Shown: positions 4,618 through 6,531 of the stretch, piece after piece
Layout: every line of letters begins with the position of its first letter
Position numbering within the stretch: position 1 is the first letter of the stretch
NCBI GenBank assembly: GCA_021736965.1
Contig: JAIPEV010000099.1
Coordinates: forward strand, 1-6,531
Direction of reading: 5' to 3'
From: Halanaerobiales bacterium
GTDB lineage: Bacteria > Bacillota > Halanaerobiia > Halanaerobiales > M55B127
DNA length: 6,531 nt
Notes under the pieces: model-generated
What the model was told of the DNA's origin: nothing
Seen by the model: only the letters and a program-made list of their open reading frames with translations
Databases searched by the model: none
Made by a program: the position numbers and the translations under genes

Positions 4618-5733
4618 TTGAAAAAAAAATGGAAATTTTCTAGTAATAATATAGCTCCTTATATATTGCTTTTACCTTTTCTATTTTGGATAGTTGTATT
4701 TTTTGGATATGCATTTTCTAGAGTGTTGTATTTTAGTTTAACAAGATATGATTTGTTTTCTAAGCCTGAGTTTGTAGGGATTGCTAATTATATAAATTTG
4801 TTTAAAGAATACTTGTTTGCCAGAGCTTTAAAAAACTCCCTTACTTTTGCTGTTCTTGTAACAGCCCTTCAAACTATATTTGCCTTAATATTAGCTGTTA
4901 TATTAAATAGAAAAATTAGAGGTATAAAATTTTTTAGAGCGGCTTATTATATGCCAAGTGTTACCTCTAGTGTGGTAATAACATTAATATTCATGTGGCT
5001 TTTTCAACGACAGGGAATAATAAATTATTTATTAACTATATTTAAAGCCAATTATCATATAATAGGATATTTTATTCTTATAATGGTTGTAATACAATCT
5101 TTTATGGTTTTGAAAGAGAAGTTTAGAAATAGGCCAGTTAAAATATTTGAACCTAGTTATATGTTATTATCTTTCATGTTATCATTTGCTATCATTTATT
5201 TTTTAAGAGTAACTGGAGTTTTAACTCCTCATGAAATTAAAAATATAGAACTTATCTGGTTAAATACTAGAAAAATGATTCCAGACTGGGCAGGACCTCT
5301 TGCTTTTCCAAGACCCTTAGGAGCAGTGATGTTATTAAATATATGGACTACTGTACCAACTTTTATGTTGTTGTACTTAGCTGGTTTACAAGATATACCC
5401 AATTCTTTATTTGAAGCAGCTGAAGTTGATGGTGCAACTGGAATTCAAAAATTTATATATATCATAATACCTCAGCTTAAACATATTACATTTTTGGTTG
5501 TAACAATGGGTCTAATCGGTACTTTACAAATGTTTGATCAGGTAGCAATTATAGGAGATCAGGCACCTATCGAATCAACAGTTACCTTAGCTTATTATGT
5601 GTATAGAAATATGTTCCCTAGTTCTGCTAATCCTAAAATTGGATTTGCGAGTGCAGCAGCACTTGTTTTAGCTGTAATAACTTTGATAGTTGTGTATTTA
5701 CAAAAAAGTCTTACAGGAGAGGTGAGGGATTAA
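4618..5733 (+). CDS. ABC sugar transporter permease, MalF/UgpA type, with an internal two-helix insertion
   Basis: This 371-residue membrane protein is one of the two transmembrane subunits of the importer fed by the upstream binding protein. The EAA loop that docks the ATPase is intact: EAAEVDGATGIQKFIYIIIP at 266-285. The six expected membrane segments lie at about 12-38, 71-97, 106-128, 235-256, 288-310 and 343-362. The protein is some 65-75 residues longer than usual. The excess falls at about 145-210 and contains two further hydrophobic stretches (148-165 and 181-199) with a basic linker (KEKFRNR), so eight segments are predicted with overall topology preserved. The start is TTG at 4618, with AAAGGAGGG (4603-4611) six bases upstream; the ATG at 4629 is out of frame. 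The next permease gene overlaps the stop by one base (TAATG). The noncoding element upstream ends 18 bases before the start. Confidence 0.93.
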   Translation: MKKKWKFSSNNIAPYILLLPFLFWIVVFFGYAFSRVLYFSLTRYDLFSKPEFVGIANYINLFKEYLFARALKNSLTFAVLVTALQTIFALILAVILNRKIRGIKFFRAAYYMPSVTSSVVITLIFMWLFQRQGIINYLLTIFKANYHIIGYFILIMVVIQSFMVLKEKFRNRPVKIFEPSYMLLSFMLSFAIIYFLRVTGVLTPHEIKNIELIWLNTRKMIPDWAGPLAFPRPLGAVMLLNIWTTVPTFMLLYLAGLQDIPNSLFEAAEVDGATGIQKFIYIIIPQLKHITFLVVTMGLIGTLQMFDQVAIIGDQAPIESTVTLAYYVYRNMFPSSANPKIGFASAAALVLAVITLIVVYLQKSLTGEVRD

Positions 5734-6531
5734 TGGACAAAAAAGGGGAAGATTTAAATAAAAGAATTAAAAGAAAAAGATGGAAAAATGTCATAGCTAT
5801 ATATATTATCTTACTTTTATTTTCAATTTTATTTATAGGACCATTTCTATTTGGTATGTTATCAAGTTTAAAAGATAATCCAACAGAATGGCCTCCCTCA
5901 CTTTCATCAGAACAATTACAATTAAAAAATTGGATTGGTGCTTTTAAGCTTGCAAATAGTGCAGGAAACAAGGGTTTGTTTGGATTGTTTAAAAGCGGTA
6001 AAGAGTTATCATTAGAGATTTCTTATTTATTTCCAGAAGGAATCGATGTAACATTACCTGAAGCCAATATACCAAAAAATATAGCAGGTTCAGGTAGAGG
6101 AGCCTTGGAGATAGATAAGAAATTTGCTACAGATTATATTAAAATAGATAAAATTAAGGAAGTAAGTAGAAAGGCAACTAAAAGTGGAACAAAGGCTACA
6201 TTTAGTATTAATATTAATAATCCAAGTAAATATGATTTTAATATAGTACCTTTAAATGTAAAGGTTCCTTATAAAGTTAAATATTTAGATTGTACCTTAG
6301 ATCCAAATAGAGAAGAAAGATTAGGAATGGTACAAAGTTGGAATAATATTTCTGCTGGTGTAATCCCATATATTTTTCATAATTATAACCGGGTTTTCAC
6401 AGAAAATTATAGTCGTACTACAGGTAGAAGTTTATTTTTGACTTGGATTATAAATTCATTTATAATTTCTATTGCAAAGGTAATCACAACAATAACTTTT
6501 GCTTCGATGGCAGGTTATGCTCTCGCAAGAT
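5733..6531 (+). CDS. ABC sugar transporter permease, MalG/UgpE type, partial, with a large extracytoplasmic insertion
   Basis: The frame opens with ATG at 5733, sharing its A with the stop of the preceding permease, and runs 266 codons to the window edge without a stop. A GGAGAGG-GTGAGG-like purine stretch at 5716-5728 serves as ribosome site. TM1 is at about 19-42, ending IGPFLFGMLSSLKDNP, the standard MalG-type start. The conserved second segment appears only at about 234-266, as FLTWIINSFIISIAK and then FASMAGYALAR. In ordinary members these are separated by roughly 50 residues; here about 190 intervene. The extra part (about 75-215) is hydrophilic with alternating beta-like stretches (TKATFSINI, NIVPLNVKVPYKVKYL) and is predicted to face outside. 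The EAA motif lies beyond the window. It pairs with the MalF-type permease as the second channel subunit. Confidence 0.9.
   Translation, partial: MDKKGEDLNKRIKRKRWKNVIAIYIILLLFSILFIGPFLFGMLSSLKDNPTEWPPSLSSEQLQLKNWIGAFKLANSAGNKGLFGLFKSGKELSLEISYLFPEGIDVTLPEANIPKNIAGSGRGALEIDKKFATDYIKIDKIKEVSRKATKSGTKATFSININNPSKYDFNIVPLNVKVPYKVKYLDCTLDPNREERLGMVQSWNNISAGVIPYIFHNYNRVFTENYSRTTGRSLFLTWIINSFIISIAKVITTITFASMAGYALAR

Noticed and set aside
5711..5971. 86-codon open frame on the minus strand
   Set aside because: It is antisense to the start of the MalG-type permease, whose ribosome site, membrane segment and conserved motifs are clear. The antisense frame has no recognisable domain or ribosome site.

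Overview
The window is AT-rich DNA from a low-GC, Firmicutes-like bacterium. The evidence is strong AGGAGG-type ribosome sites, sigma-A-type TTGACA/TATAAT promoters, GTG and TTG starts, and heavy use of AGA, ATA and TTA codons. The solute-binding protein has a plain signal peptide with no lipobox cysteine. That would fit a diderm fermentative lineage such as Halanaerobiales, but this placement is a guess.

Layout. Positions 1-520 (minus strand) hold the N-terminal 173 residues of a two-Rossmann-fold FAD/NAD(P)H disulfide oxidoreductase that is cut by the window edge. It diverges from a 47-residue zinc-ribbon protein at 687-830, and each has its own promoter. A short intergenic region with a pure-pyrimidine tract leads to a promoter and two tRNA genes, Tyr(GUA) and Gly(GCC), at 1001-1174. 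From 1250 onward lies a carbohydrate-uptake locus: a LacI-family repressor (1316-2338), an extracellular sugar-binding protein (2403-3656), and two ABC permease subunits (4618-5733, and 5733 to the window end). An 18-bp near-palindrome occurs just downstream of the promoters of both the repressor and the binding protein, so the repressor probably controls itself and the transporter.

The most unusual part is 3657-4617, about 960 bases without a gene inside the transporter operon. It begins with a strong terminator hairpin right after the binding-protein gene and is then densely self-complementary. Its 3' end resembles the end of a bacterial group II intron: a 33-nt domain V-like hairpin, a domain VI-like hairpin with a GNRA-type loop, and the terminal string CTACCCAAT with an A seven bases from the end, directly before the ribosome site of the first permease. 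I read it as a probable ORF-less, possibly decayed group II intron lying just downstream of a terminator. The 5' boundary is uncertain (GTGTG at 3708 is the best candidate).

Both permeases carry extra sequence compared with ordinary MalF/MalG-type subunits. The first has about 65 residues with two additional hydrophobic segments. The second has a roughly 140-residue predicted extracytoplasmic domain between its first and second membrane segments. No ATPase subunit, glycosidase or kinase is visible, so the transported sugar cannot be named.
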